NCBI GenBank assembly: GCA_902576785.1
Contig: CACGWC010000008.1
Coordinates: 1 to 61,467 of the forward strand
DNA from: an uncultured Pelagibacteraceae bacterium
Lineage (GTDB): Bacteria > Pseudomonadota > Alphaproteobacteria > Pelagibacterales > Pelagibacteraceae
DNA: 61,467 nt
Direction: 5' to 3'
Shown here: positions 18,709-27,426 of the stretch, in pieces
Numbering within the stretch: position 1 is the stretch's first letter
Layout: every line of letters begins with the position of its first letter
Position numbers and translations under genes: made by a program
The notes under the pieces: model-generated
What the model saw: only the letters and a program-made list of their open reading frames with translations
Told to the model about the DNA's origin: nothing
Databases searched by the model: none

Positions 18709-19333
18709 GAGATTACTCACATCTTTTTTTTTATTGTTAATGCTATTCTTGTCAATAAAGAACATTCTTATTTTATCTTTTTTTTTATTATTTATTTTCT
18801 ATGAAATATTTTATGAGGCCTATCTAATTTTATATAAAATTATAAAAAAAAAATTAAACTTATATTTAAGTTTATCTTTTGTATTAGTTTATTTAACAAT
18901 ATTAATTTTATTTGTTTGGCTTTTAAGCTTAAAAAATAATAATGAAGAAAAACTTTTTTTATTGTTGATAATTAATGTATGTATTTTTTCAGATATAGGA
19001 GGATTTTGTTTTGGCAAAATATTTAAGGGAAAAAAATTGACTCAAATTAGTCCTAACAAAACTTATTCTGGTATGTATGGTTCTTTTATATTTTCTTTAA
19101 TTTCATCTATTATTTTATTTAAAGATTTTTTACCTATTCAAACATTAATTTTTTTTTCAATTTTAGTATCAGCAGCTTCACAATTTGGTGATTTATTGAT
19201 TTCTTACATGAAAAGAGTATCAAATATTAAAGATACAGGAGTTATATTACCTGGTCATGGAGGCTTGTTAGATCGCTTTGACGGGCTAATTATAGCCATA
19301 CCTATTGGATACATATTAATGAAATTTTTATGA
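18692..19333 (+). CDS. cdsA: Phosphatidate cytidylyltransferase (short form)
   Basis: Integral membrane enzyme making CDP-diacylglycerol for phospholipids. It has only 213 residues against roughly 265-285 in most bacteria; the N-terminal helices seem trimmed. The diagnostic C-terminal signature is complete: SYMKRVSNIKDTGVILPGHG followed by GLLDRFDG (about 171-199). SPNKTYSGMYGS near 122 is the other conserved block. The start is GTG at 18692, overlapping uppS by 17 nt; about five or six membrane helices are visible. It overlaps dxr by 4 nt. Confidence 0.92.
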   Translation: MSEINKRLLTSFFLLLMLFLSIKNILILSFFLLFIFYEIFYEAYLILYKIIKKKLNLYLSLSFVLVYLTILILFVWLLSLKNNNEEKLFLLLIINVCIFSDIGGFCFGKIFKGKKLTQISPNKTYSGMYGSFIFSLISSIILFKDFLPIQTLIFFSILVSAASQFGDLLISYMKRVSNIKDTGVILPGHGGLLDRFDGLIIAIPIGYILMKFL

Positions 19334-20487
19334 GTAAAAAGATTGCTATATTAGGGTCTACTGGTTCGATTGGCTTATCAACACTTCAATCAATTAAAAA
19401 AAATAATAATTTTAAATTATTATTAATTTCGGCAAATAAAAAAGGGGAATTACTACTTAAGCAGGCTACAGAGTATAAAGTTAAGAATGCAATTATTGAG
19501 GATGAAACTGAATTTAATAGGTTAAAAAAAGTATTTAAAAGTAAAAATATAAATTTATATCACGGTCTAAAAAATATAAATAAAATTTTTAAAAAAAAAG
19601 TAGATTATTGTGTAAATTCTATTTCTGGTATTGAAGGATTGGAACCAACATTAAATATTATACCTTTTTGTAAAAATATATTAATAGCAAATAAAGAGTC
19701 GATTATTTGTGGTTGGGATTTAATATCATCGAAATTAAAAAAATTTAATACTAATTTCATTCCAATTGACTCAGAACATTTCTCAATTTGGGAATTAATT
19801 AAAAATGAAAAATTATATAATATAAAAAAAATTATATTAACAGCTTCTGGAGGTCCATTTTTAAAAATAAATCAAAAAAAAATTTTTAATATTAAACCTA
19901 ACTTGGCTTTGAAACACCCAAATTGGAAAATGGGGAAAAAAATATCAATAGACTCATCTACAATGATGAATAAGATATTTGAATTTATAGAGGCAAAAAA
20001 AATATTTAATATTGAAAAAGAAAAAATCCAAATTTTAATTCATCCCACATCTTTCGTTCATGCAATTGTCTTTTTAAAAGGTAATTTAATAAAATTCTTG
20101 GCTCATGATACAAAAATGACAATACCAATATCAAATGCATTAGGAATAAAAAGTGACTTGAAAAATAATGGAATAAAAAAAAATATTAAAGATTTAAACA
20201 GTTTAGAATTTGAATATCCAGATAAAAAAATATTTCCAGTAATATCAATTCTAAAAATACTACCAAAAAAAGAATCTTATTTTGAGACTATATTGGTTAC
20301 AATAAATGATACTCTTGTTAATAAATACTTAAATAGTCATATAAATTATGCTTCAATACAAACGAATTTACTTCGTTTTTTAAAAAAACCTTTTTTTACA
20401 AAATATTACAAATTAAAACCTAAAAATATTTATGATATAAATAAAATGGTATCTATAACAAAAAAATATATAGAAAAAAAAATATAA
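19330..20487 (+). CDS. dxr: 1-deoxy-D-xylulose 5-phosphate reductoisomerase
   Basis: Second enzyme of the MEP isoprenoid pathway, NADPH- and divalent-metal-dependent. The length is 385 residues, normal. The nucleotide-binding motif GSTGSIGLSTL is at residues 8-18, ANKESIICG is at about 119-127, the metal-binding and substrate residues are in PIDSEHFSIW near 145-154, LTASGGPF is near 171-178, and IDSSTMMNKIFEFIEA is near 202-217. It overlaps cdsA by 4 nt. bamA begins 4 nt after its stop, so rseP, often found between them, is missing here. The ispDF gene at 42278-43369 supplies two further steps of the same pathway. Confidence 0.96.
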   Translation: MSKKIAILGSTGSIGLSTLQSIKKNNNFKLLLISANKKGELLLKQATEYKVKNAIIEDETEFNRLKKVFKSKNINLYHGLKNINKIFKKKVDYCVNSISGIEGLEPTLNIIPFCKNILIANKESIICGWDLISSKLKKFNTNFIPIDSEHFSIWELIKNEKLYNIKKIILTASGGPFLKINQKKIFNIKPNLALKHPNWKMGKKISIDSSTMMNKIFEFIEAKKIFNIEKEKIQILIHPTSFVHAIVFLKGNLIKFLAHDTKMTIPISNALGIKSDLKNNGIKKNIKDLNSLEFEYPDKKIFPVISILKILPKKESYFETILVTINDTLVNKYLNSHINYASIQTNLLRFLKKPFFTKYYKLKPKNIYDINKMVSITKKYIEKKI

Positions 20488-20491
20488 TATA

Positions 20492-22726
20492 ATGAAAACT
20501 TATAAATTTTTTATTTTTCTTTTTTTAATTTATCTAAGTTCTTTTAACATTTTATATTCAGAAACAATAAAAAAATTTAATATTAATGGAAATGAAAGAG
20601 TTTCTGATGAAACTATAATAATGTTTTCTAATTTGGAAATCGGAGATATTATTGATCAAGACAAATTAAATAACGCTCTAAAAGAGTTATATAAAACTAA
20701 CTATTTTAAAAATATTTTTCTATCAAATTCATCAGGAAATATAAATATTGATGTAATTGAGAACCCTATAATTCAATTAGTCGAGATTAATGGTATTGAT
20801 GATAAAAAAATTCTACAAAACATAAAGAAAGTTACATCTAAACAAGAAAAATATCCATTTATAGAAACAGATGTAAGCGAAAAAACAACTCTTTTAAAAA
20901 ATTTACTTAAATCTTTTGGTTACTATTTTGTTAAGCTAAATACTTCAATTATCACAAACAATAATAATACAGTAGATTTAATTTATGATTTTGAGTTAGG
21001 GGAAATTGCAAAAATTAAAAAAATAAAATTTATTGGAGATAAAGTTTTTAGAGATAGTACACTAAGAAATGTTATAATCTCTGAGGAAGACAGGTTTTGG
21101 AAATTTATAACGCGAAATAAATATTTGGATATTAATAGAATAAATTTAGATGTTTCTAGATTAGAGAATTTTTACAAAAATAGTGGTTTTTATAACGTAA
21201 ATATAAAGTCTACAACAGCAATAATCACAGATAAAAACCAATTTGAGTTGGTATTTAATATTAACGCTGACAAAAAATTTTATTTTGACCAAATAATTAT
21301 AAAAGGTAACGATAACATACCTGATGAAAATATTTCAATATTTAAAGATAAATTTAAAAAATTAAAGGGAAAAAAATATTCAAAAAAAAAACTACTTGAT
21401 CTTATTGATGAATTAAATGATTTTACATTGCAAAATGATTTCATTTTTATTAATGCTAAATATGATGAATACATTAAAAATGATGATAAAATTGAAGTTT
21501 TAATTAATTTCAATGAACTTGATAAATTTTATGTTGATAGGATAAATATTTTTGGAAATTTTATTACAGATGAAAAAGTAATCAGAAATGCATTAATTAT
21601 TGACGAAGGAGATCCTTATAATGAAATTTTATTCAATAAATCAATAAAAGATATTCAAGCAAAAAATATATTTCAGTCTGTAGAAGCAAAATCATCAGAA
21701 GATAATAATTTAAAAAAAATAGATATAACAGTTGAAGAAAAGGCTACAGGAGAACTATTTGCTGGTGCTGGAACTGGAACAACTGGTACTTCGGTTAGTG
21801 GAGGTATTAAAGAGAATAATTACTTAGGTCTTGGTATTAAATTAGACACCAATGTTACTGTTACAGATGATACCATAAAAGGCAAGTTCTCTGTCACAAA
21901 TCCAAATTATAATAATTCTGATAAAACGATTAGAACAGAGATTGAAAGCTCTTCTAATGATTTTATGTCAGCAAGTGGATATAAATCAAGTAGAACTGGA
22001 TTCATTATTGGAACCGAATTTGAACAAAAAAATAATTTTTTTGTAAATTTAGATTTATCAAATTTTTATGAAGATCTCGAAACATCTTCAAATGCAACAA
22101 ACATTATTAAAAAACAAGAAGGAAATTATATTGAAAACCTATTATCCTACTCGATAAAATACAATAAATTGAATCAGAATTATCAACCTACAGATGGTTT
22201 TATGAATACATTTTCACAAACTTTACCGATTTATTCTGACGACAAATCCATAGAAAATAGATTAGTTAGCTCTGTTTATCATTCCATAAATGAAAATTTA
22301 ATCTTATCAGCAAATTTTTTATTAAAAACTATTAATTCGTTAGATGATAATGTGAGGGTATCAAAAAGAGTTTATATACCAAGCAGAAGATTGAGAGGAT
22401 TTGAAAGTGGTAAAATTGGCCCTAAAGATGGCAATCAATTTATTGGTGGAAATTATGCCTCTTCTCTCAATTTAAATTCTACACTTCCAAATATCCTCTT
22501 TGAAAATGAAAATATTGATTTAAATTTTTTCCTAGATTTAGCTAATGTTTGGGAAGTTGATTATAATGATAAATTAGATTCTAATAAAATTAGATCATCT
22601 ACTGGTATAGCCGTTAATTGGTTTAGCACAATTGGTCCATTAACGTTTTCTTATGCAATCCCTTTGAGTGAGGCGAAATCAGATGTTACAGAAAGATTTA
22701 GATTTCAAATAGGTACATCTTTTTAA
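20492..22726 (+). CDS. bamA: Outer membrane protein assembly factor BamA
   Basis: Omp85-family core of the outer-membrane beta-barrel insertion machine, 744 residues. A signal peptide covers about residues 1-23, ending in NILYSET. POTRA-type repeats follow up to about residue 410, each with the beta-alpha-alpha-beta pattern and G-N/D motifs such as FNINGNERVSDETI and IKGNDNIPDENI. The 16-strand barrel starts near ATGELFAGAGTGTTGTSVSG. The L6-loop motif RRLRGFESGKIGPKDG, with the conserved RGF, is near 633-648, and the chain ends in the usual aromatic residue (IGTSF). It lies 4 nt after dxr; the skp-like gene overlaps its stop by 1 nt. Confidence 0.95.
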   Translation: MKTYKFFIFLFLIYLSSFNILYSETIKKFNINGNERVSDETIIMFSNLEIGDIIDQDKLNNALKELYKTNYFKNIFLSNSSGNINIDVIENPIIQLVEINGIDDKKILQNIKKVTSKQEKYPFIETDVSEKTTLLKNLLKSFGYYFVKLNTSIITNNNNTVDLIYDFELGEIAKIKKIKFIGDKVFRDSTLRNVIISEEDRFWKFITRNKYLDINRINLDVSRLENFYKNSGFYNVNIKSTTAIITDKNQFELVFNINADKKFYFDQIIIKGNDNIPDENISIFKDKFKKLKGKKYSKKKLLDLIDELNDFTLQNDFIFINAKYDEYIKNDDKIEVLINFNELDKFYVDRINIFGNFITDEKVIRNALIIDEGDPYNEILFNKSIKDIQAKNIFQSVEAKSSEDNNLKKIDITVEEKATGELFAGAGTGTTGTSVSGGIKENNYLGLGIKLDTNVTVTDDTIKGKFSVTNPNYNNSDKTIRTEIESSSNDFMSASGYKSSRTGFIIGTEFEQKNNFFVNLDLSNFYEDLETSSNATNIIKKQEGNYIENLLSYSIKYNKLNQNYQPTDGFMNTFSQTLPIYSDDKSIENRLVSSVYHSINENLILSANFLLKTINSLDDNVRVSKRVYIPSRRLRGFESGKIGPKDGNQFIGGNYASSLNLNSTLPNILFENENIDLNFFLDLANVWEVDYNDKLDSNKIRSSTGIAVNWFSTIGPLTFSYAIPLSEAKSDVTERFRFQIGTSF

Positions 22727-23250
22727 TGAAAAAAATATTTATTTTTCTAGTAATTTTTTTTAAATCTACAATAGGCAATTCTGAAAACAATATAGTTTTT
22801 ATAGATGTTCAATTTATAATTGATAACTCTAAATTAGGTAAATTTTATTCTGATCAATTAAAAATAATTAAAGAAAAAAGAGATTTTGATCTTAATGCAG
22901 AGGCAATAATTATAAAAAAGAAAGAAACTGAACTTAATAATCAAAAAAATATTATTAAAAAAGAAGAATTGAATAATAAAATTAAAGAACTAAATAAATT
23001 AGTAAAGAATTTTAGAAATAACAAGCTATTGATAAATCAAGAAATTCAAAAAGAAAAAAAAAATTATAGTGATAAAATATTGAGCATTTTAAATCCGATT
23101 TTAACAAGTTATGCAGATCAAAATAATATTAAATTAGTTCTAGAAAAAAAAAATATTTTGGTTGGTTTTAAAACCTTAGATATAACTAATGAAATATTAA
23201 CTTTATTAAATGAAAAAACAAATAAAGAGAAACTTGTAAATGAAAATTAA
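22726..23250 (+). CDS. skp: Periplasmic chaperone, OmpH/Skp family
   Basis: Probable holdase for unfolded outer-membrane proteins. It has 174 residues with a short signal peptide (about 1-18, MKKIFIFLVIFFKSTIGNSE), a typical start IVFIDVQFIIDNSKLGKFYS, and a long lysine/glutamate/asparagine-rich coiled-coil region at about 40-115, corresponding to the tentacles of Skp. The family is recognised by fold pattern and position between bamA and lpxD, not by catalytic residues. It overlaps lpxD by 11 nt. Confidence 0.85.
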   Translation: MKKIFIFLVIFFKSTIGNSENNIVFIDVQFIIDNSKLGKFYSDQLKIIKEKRDFDLNAEAIIIKKKETELNNQKNIIKKEELNNKIKELNKLVKNFRNNKLLINQEIQKEKKNYSDKILSILNPILTSYADQNNIKLVLEKKNILVGFKTLDITNEILTLLNEKTNKEKLVNEN

Positions 23251-24223
23251 AAATCCTTTTTTTAAAAAAAATAAAAATATATTTCTTAGTGATATAGTTA
23301 ATGTGCTTAAAATAAAGAAATTGAACGAAAAAAAAAAAATCAACGATATAAATGATTTATTAAATTCTGAAAAAAATGATTTATCATTCTTTAATAGCCT
23401 AAAATATCTTGATCAATTAAAAAAAACTAAAGCAGAATACATTCTTACAGAATTAAAATATAAAAACATAGTTCAATCCTACTGTAATCCAATAGTTGTT
23501 GATAATATTTTTAAATCTGTATCGTTAGTCACCCTTTTATTTTATCCAAATTCATTAGATGATACTGTAGATTTTAATGCACAAGCACCCAAAAAAAAAA
23601 AATATCATAAAGTTAATTTTGGAAAAAATGTTTTAGTTGGTAAAAATGTTAAAATTGGAGTTAATTCAATTATTGGCCATAATACTATAATTGAATCTAA
23701 TGTCATTATTGGTAAAAATTGTTTAATTGGTAACAATATCTTAATAAAAAATAGTATTATTGGTAACAATGTAAGAATATTAGATGGAGCAGTGATAGGG
23801 AAAAAAGGTTTTGGTTTTTTTCCTTTTGCTGATAATAATGAACGCTACCCACATATAGGAATGGTTATAGTTGAAGATAATGTTGAAATCGGTTGCAATA
23901 ATACTATTGATCGAGGATCTCTTTCAGACACATTTATTGGCAAAAACACTTTTATAGATAATCAAGTTCATATTGCTCACAATGTAAGTATAGGAAAAAA
24001 TTGTATAATAACCGGTCAAGTTGGTTTTGCTGGAAGTTCTACAATTGGAGAAAGTGTTCAAATTGGTGGTCAAGCTGGTATTTCTGGTCATCTAAAAATT
24101 GGAAATAATGTCCAAATAGCTGGAGGAAGCGGAGTGATAAAAAATATACCAGACAATTCTAAAGTGATGGGATATCCTGCAAAAGATATTAGAAATTTTT
24201 TAAAAGAAAATAAAAGTAAATAG
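23240..24223 (+). CDS. lpxD: UDP-3-O-acylglucosamine N-acyltransferase
   Basis: Adds the second acyl chain in lipid A synthesis. It has 327 residues: an N-terminal uridine-binding domain (about 1-110), a left-handed beta-helix of hexapeptide repeats from about 128 onward, and a C-terminal helix. The catalytic histidine is expected in VHIAHNVSIGKN (about residues 243-254). GGQAGISGHLKIGNNVQIAG near 275-294 is diagnostic. A low-complexity stretch with PKKKKYHKVNFG (about 116-127) links the domains. The stop is directly followed by the fabZ ATG. Confidence 0.95.
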   Translation: MKIKNPFFKKNKNIFLSDIVNVLKIKKLNEKKKINDINDLLNSEKNDLSFFNSLKYLDQLKKTKAEYILTELKYKNIVQSYCNPIVVDNIFKSVSLVTLLFYPNSLDDTVDFNAQAPKKKKYHKVNFGKNVLVGKNVKIGVNSIIGHNTIIESNVIIGKNCLIGNNILIKNSIIGNNVRILDGAVIGKKGFGFFPFADNNERYPHIGMVIVEDNVEIGCNNTIDRGSLSDTFIGKNTFIDNQVHIAHNVSIGKNCIITGQVGFAGSSTIGESVQIGGQAGISGHLKIGNNVQIAGGSGVIKNIPDNSKVMGYPAKDIRNFLKENKSK

Positions 24224-24676
24224 ATGTCAGATAAGCTGAACAAAGATGAAATAAAGAAATTGCTACCACATAGAGAACCTATGCTCTTAATTGATGAATT
24301 AATTAAAATAAAAAATTTAAAATCAGCTACGGCTATAGTTAATGTTAAAAAGGAAAGTTTTTTTGTTCAAGGCCACTTTCCAGATGAGCCAGTTATGCCT
24401 GGTGTATTAATTGTAGAAGCATTTGGCCAGGCAGCCGCAGCACTAACAGCTGCAGGTATTGATAAAAAAACTTACGAAAATAAATTAGTTTTTTTAATGA
24501 CAGTTGACAAGGCAAGATTTAGAAATCCTGTAATCCCTGATTGCAGATTAGAATTAAATATCGAAGCAGTAAGATCTCATGGAAAAGTCTGGAAGTACAA
24601 AGGAGAAGCATTTGTAGAAGGAAAAAAAATGGCAGATGCTCAATGGGCTGCAACTATTGTAGATAGAAAGAAATAA
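24224..24676 (+). CDS. fabZ: 3-hydroxyacyl-[acyl-carrier-protein] dehydratase
   Basis: Hot-dog fold dehydratase of fatty acid elongation, 150 residues. The catalytic histidine is H51 in VQGHFPDEPVMPGVLIVEAF, and the catalytic glutamate is E65 in the same stretch. It sits between lpxD and lpxA, the classic arrangement that balances fatty acid and lipid A supply, since both use 3-hydroxyacyl-ACP. A 52-nt gap separates it from lpxA, one of the few gaps in this operon. Confidence 0.97.
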   Translation: MSDKLNKDEIKKLLPHREPMLLIDELIKIKNLKSATAIVNVKKESFFVQGHFPDEPVMPGVLIVEAFGQAAAALTAAGIDKKTYENKLVFLMTVDKARFRNPVIPDCRLELNIEAVRSHGKVWKYKGEAFVEGKKMADAQWAATIVDRKK

Positions 24677-24728
24677 TCAGTAGTAATTCTTGATAAGTAT
24701 TTAAAAATTAATTTGTTATCAATTAACT

Positions 24729-25514
24729 GTGATACATCATACAGCAATAATTGATAAAAATTCTAAAATTTCAAGTAATGTTGAAATTGGACCTTACTGT
24801 GTAATAGGTCCAGAAGTTGAAATAGCATCAGATACAAAATTACATTCACATGTATGTATAAAAGGAAATACAAAAATTGGAAAAAATAATGAGATTTTTC
24901 CATTCACTTCAATCGGTACGCCACCACAAGATTTAAAATATAAAGGTGAAAAGAATTATATAGTTATTGGCGATAACAACAAACTTAGAGAATATGTAAA
25001 TATAAATCCAGGCACATCCCATGGAGGCACAATCACTAAAATAGGAAGCAATAATTTATTTATGGTTTATTGTCATGTGGCACATGACTGCAATATTGGA
25101 AATAATATAGTTTTGGCAAATAATGTTCAAGTTGGTGGTCATGTTACTGTTGAGGATAATGCAATAGTTGGTGGAAGTTGCGCAATTCATCAATATTCAA
25201 GAATTGGTTATCTAGCAATGGTTGGTGGGATGACCGGAGTTTTAAGTGATGTAATTCCGTACGGTCTTTCATTGGGAAATAGAAATAATTTAGTTGGTCT
25301 TAATCTTATTGGTCTTAGAAGAGCAAAAATTTCCAATGAAGATATTAAAATATTACAAAAATTTTATGATATAATTTTTGCAACTCAGAATTTTAGAATG
25401 AATATAGACAATTTAAATGTAGACATGAAGAATAACAAATATGTTAAAAATATAATTGATTTTATAAACTCTGATAAAAAGCGTCCAATATCCCTTCCAG
25501 AAAATATTAAATGA
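24729..25514 (+). CDS. lpxA: UDP-N-acetylglucosamine O-acyltransferase
   Basis: First enzyme of lipid A synthesis, 261 residues. The start is GTG at 24729, giving the canonical opening IHHTAIIDKNSKISSNVEIG. Left-handed beta-helix hexapeptide repeats run to about residue 190 and a C-terminal helical domain follows. The catalytic histidine is H119 in YCHVAHDCNIGNN. No clear Shine-Dalgarno is visible ahead of the GTG, and I saw no strong hairpin in the 52-nt gap before it. It overlaps lpxI by 4 nt. Confidence 0.96.
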   Translation: MIHHTAIIDKNSKISSNVEIGPYCVIGPEVEIASDTKLHSHVCIKGNTKIGKNNEIFPFTSIGTPPQDLKYKGEKNYIVIGDNNKLREYVNINPGTSHGGTITKIGSNNLFMVYCHVAHDCNIGNNIVLANNVQVGGHVTVEDNAIVGGSCAIHQYSRIGYLAMVGGMTGVLSDVIPYGLSLGNRNNLVGLNLIGLRRAKISNEDIKILQKFYDIIFATQNFRMNIDNLNVDMKNNKYVKNIIDFINSDKKRPISLPENIK

Positions 25515-26302
25515 TTGGATTATTTTTAGGGGAAAAAAAATTACCATTAGAAATATTAAAAAGTTTAAAAAAAAAGAAAATTAAATATTTCATTATAGAT
25601 TTATCAAAAAATAATAAATTCAAAAAAGATAGAAATAGTTATTTTATTAATATTGGAAAATTTGGTAAAATTCTAGAATTAATTAAATCAAAAAAATGTA
25701 AAAAAGTTTTATTTGCAGGTAATATTATAAAACCTAAAATTTCTAAATTAAAATTAGATCTCAAAGGTTTTTACTACATCCCTAGAATTATAAAGGCATC
25801 TAAATTAGGAGATGCAGCTATATTAAAAGAATTGATTAAAATTTTATCTGAAAACAAAATAAAAGTTATTAAATTAAACACATATAATCCAGAATTAACT
25901 CTAAGCAAAGGATGCTATACAAAATTGAAACCTACAATAATTGACAAAGTAACAATTAAAAAAGGTATTCAAATATTAAATAAATCAAATTCATTAAATC
26001 ATGTTCAAGCTTTGGTTATCAATAATCAAAAGATTATTTCTATTGAAAAAAGAAAAGGTACAAAGGATATGTTAAAATCGATTAGAAACAATAATCTAAA
26101 GAATAAACTCTTAATAAAGATGCCTAAATCAAAGCAAGACTTACGTGTTGATTTGCCGACATTTGGTCTGGATACACTAAAGGATTGTAAAAAGGCAAAT
26201 ATTAAAGGAATTGTAGTTAAAGCAGGTCAAAATATATTCTTAGATAAACGCAAAGGGCTTCAATTCGCTAATAAAAATAATATTTTTGTAATGGCCACAT
26301 GA
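25511..26302 (+). CDS. lpxI: UDP-2,3-diacylglucosamine pyrophosphatase, LpxI type
   Basis: Hydrolyses UDP-2,3-diacylglucosamine to lipid X, the step done by LpxH in E. coli. It has 263 residues. The family (DUF1009) features visible are the N-terminal GLFLGEKKLPLEILKSLKKK, the ASKLGDAAILKELIKILSEN segment near 96-115 and the C-terminal PKSKQDLRVDLPTFGLDTLK near 204-223, including the conserved D/P-x-x-G region. LpxI is the usual alphaproteobacterial substitute for LpxH, and the position between lpxA and lpxB fits. ATGA-type overlaps join both neighbours. Confidence 0.92.
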   Translation: MIGLFLGEKKLPLEILKSLKKKKIKYFIIDLSKNNKFKKDRNSYFINIGKFGKILELIKSKKCKKVLFAGNIIKPKISKLKLDLKGFYYIPRIIKASKLGDAAILKELIKILSENKIKVIKLNTYNPELTLSKGCYTKLKPTIIDKVTIKKGIQILNKSNSLNHVQALVINNQKIISIEKRKGTKDMLKSIRNNNLKNKLLIKMPKSKQDLRVDLPTFGLDTLKDCKKANIKGIVVKAGQNIFLDKRKGLQFANKNNIFVMAT

Positions 26303-27426
26303 AAAAGATATTTATTTTAACAGGTGAACCATCTGGTGATAAATTGGCAGCAGAGGTTGTTAAAGAATTAAAAAAATCTAAAATAAATATTGAATATTTA
26401 TCTGTTGGGGGTCAATATTTAAATTCGATAGGCATTAAGACAATATACGATCAAAAAGATATTACTTATATAGCTTTTACAGATATATTATTAAATATTT
26501 TTAAGATAAAAAGAAAAATTAATGAGACGGTAAAAAAGATTTTAGATTTTAATCCTGATATTTTATTAAGTGTTGATAGTCCGGATTTTACTCTTCGTGT
26601 TTCAAAAATAATTAAATTAAAAAAACCAAATATTAAAACTATTCATTTTATTGCCCCTAAAGTTTGGGCTTGGCGAGAGGGTAGAGTAAAAAAAATGAAA
26701 AGTTTTTTAGACCATATTCTTTTATTATTTAATTTTGAAAAAAAATATTTCGATAAGGAAAAACTAAAAAATACATTTGTTGGTCATCCAATCCTAGATA
26801 ATTTAAATCACAAAAGTATTGAAATTAATGAATTATTAAAGGGAAAAATTATTTCAATTTTTCCCGGTAGTAGATTATCTGAATTGAAATCACATGTACC
26901 TATACTTATTGAGTTTATTAAAAAAATGAATAAAGAAAAAAATAATTATAATTATATTTTTCATGCTACAGAAGGTACTAAAGAATATTTATCCCAAATT
27001 ATTAAAAAAAATAATTTAGAAAATGTTGATCTAATTTCAAATGAAAATATAAAAATTGCTACAATTAAAAAATCAATCTTTGCAATTGTTAAATCTGGAA
27101 CAGTTTCACTTGAGGTTTGTAAATACGGTGTACCATCAATAATAATTTATAAAATGAATTTTTTAAATTTCTTTATTGCTAAGTTATTTTTAAAAATAAA
27201 ATATGCTAACATGATAAATATTATTAATAATAAAGAAATTATTCCTGAACTTTTACAAAAGGAATGTAACTCAGATGAAATATATAAAACAGTTAATTAT
27301 TTGCTAAAAAAACCTGAAATTATAAATGAACAATTAAAACAAGTTAGTAAAACTATTAATGAATTAAGATCCAACACTTCATCAAGCAATGAAGCTTCCA
27401 GTGTTTTATTATCTTATTTGAGATAA
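26299..27426 (+). CDS. lpxB: Lipid-A-disaccharide synthase
   Basis: Glycosyltransferase (GT19) condensing lipid X and UDP-2,3-diacylglucosamine. It has 375 residues. The start ILTGEPSGDKLAAEVVKELK contains the family GEPSGD motif; SVDSPDFTLRVSK near 93-105, HFIAPKVWAWREGRVKKMK near 115-133, FVGHPILDNL near 161 and SIFPGSRLSELKSHVPILI near 186-204 are all present. Its last 18 nt overlap the end of the convergent gltX gene on the other strand, with no room for a separate terminator. Confidence 0.95.
   Translation: MKKIFILTGEPSGDKLAAEVVKELKKSKINIEYLSVGGQYLNSIGIKTIYDQKDITYIAFTDILLNIFKIKRKINETVKKILDFNPDILLSVDSPDFTLRVSKIIKLKKPNIKTIHFIAPKVWAWREGRVKKMKSFLDHILLLFNFEKKYFDKEKLKNTFVGHPILDNLNHKSIEINELLKGKIISIFPGSRLSELKSHVPILIEFIKKMNKEKNNYNYIFHATEGTKEYLSQIIKKNNLENVDLISNENIKIATIKKSIFAIVKSGTVSLEVCKYGVPSIIIYKMNFLNFFIAKLFLKIKYANMINIINNKEIIPELLQKECNSDEIYKTVNYLLKKPEIINEQLKQVSKTINELRSNTSSSNEASSVLLSYLR

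Noticed and set aside
23585..23620. Lysine-rich low-complexity stretch in lpxD as a possible frameshift
   Set aside because: The frame continues into perfect hexapeptide repeats, so the A-run is an ordinary linker.
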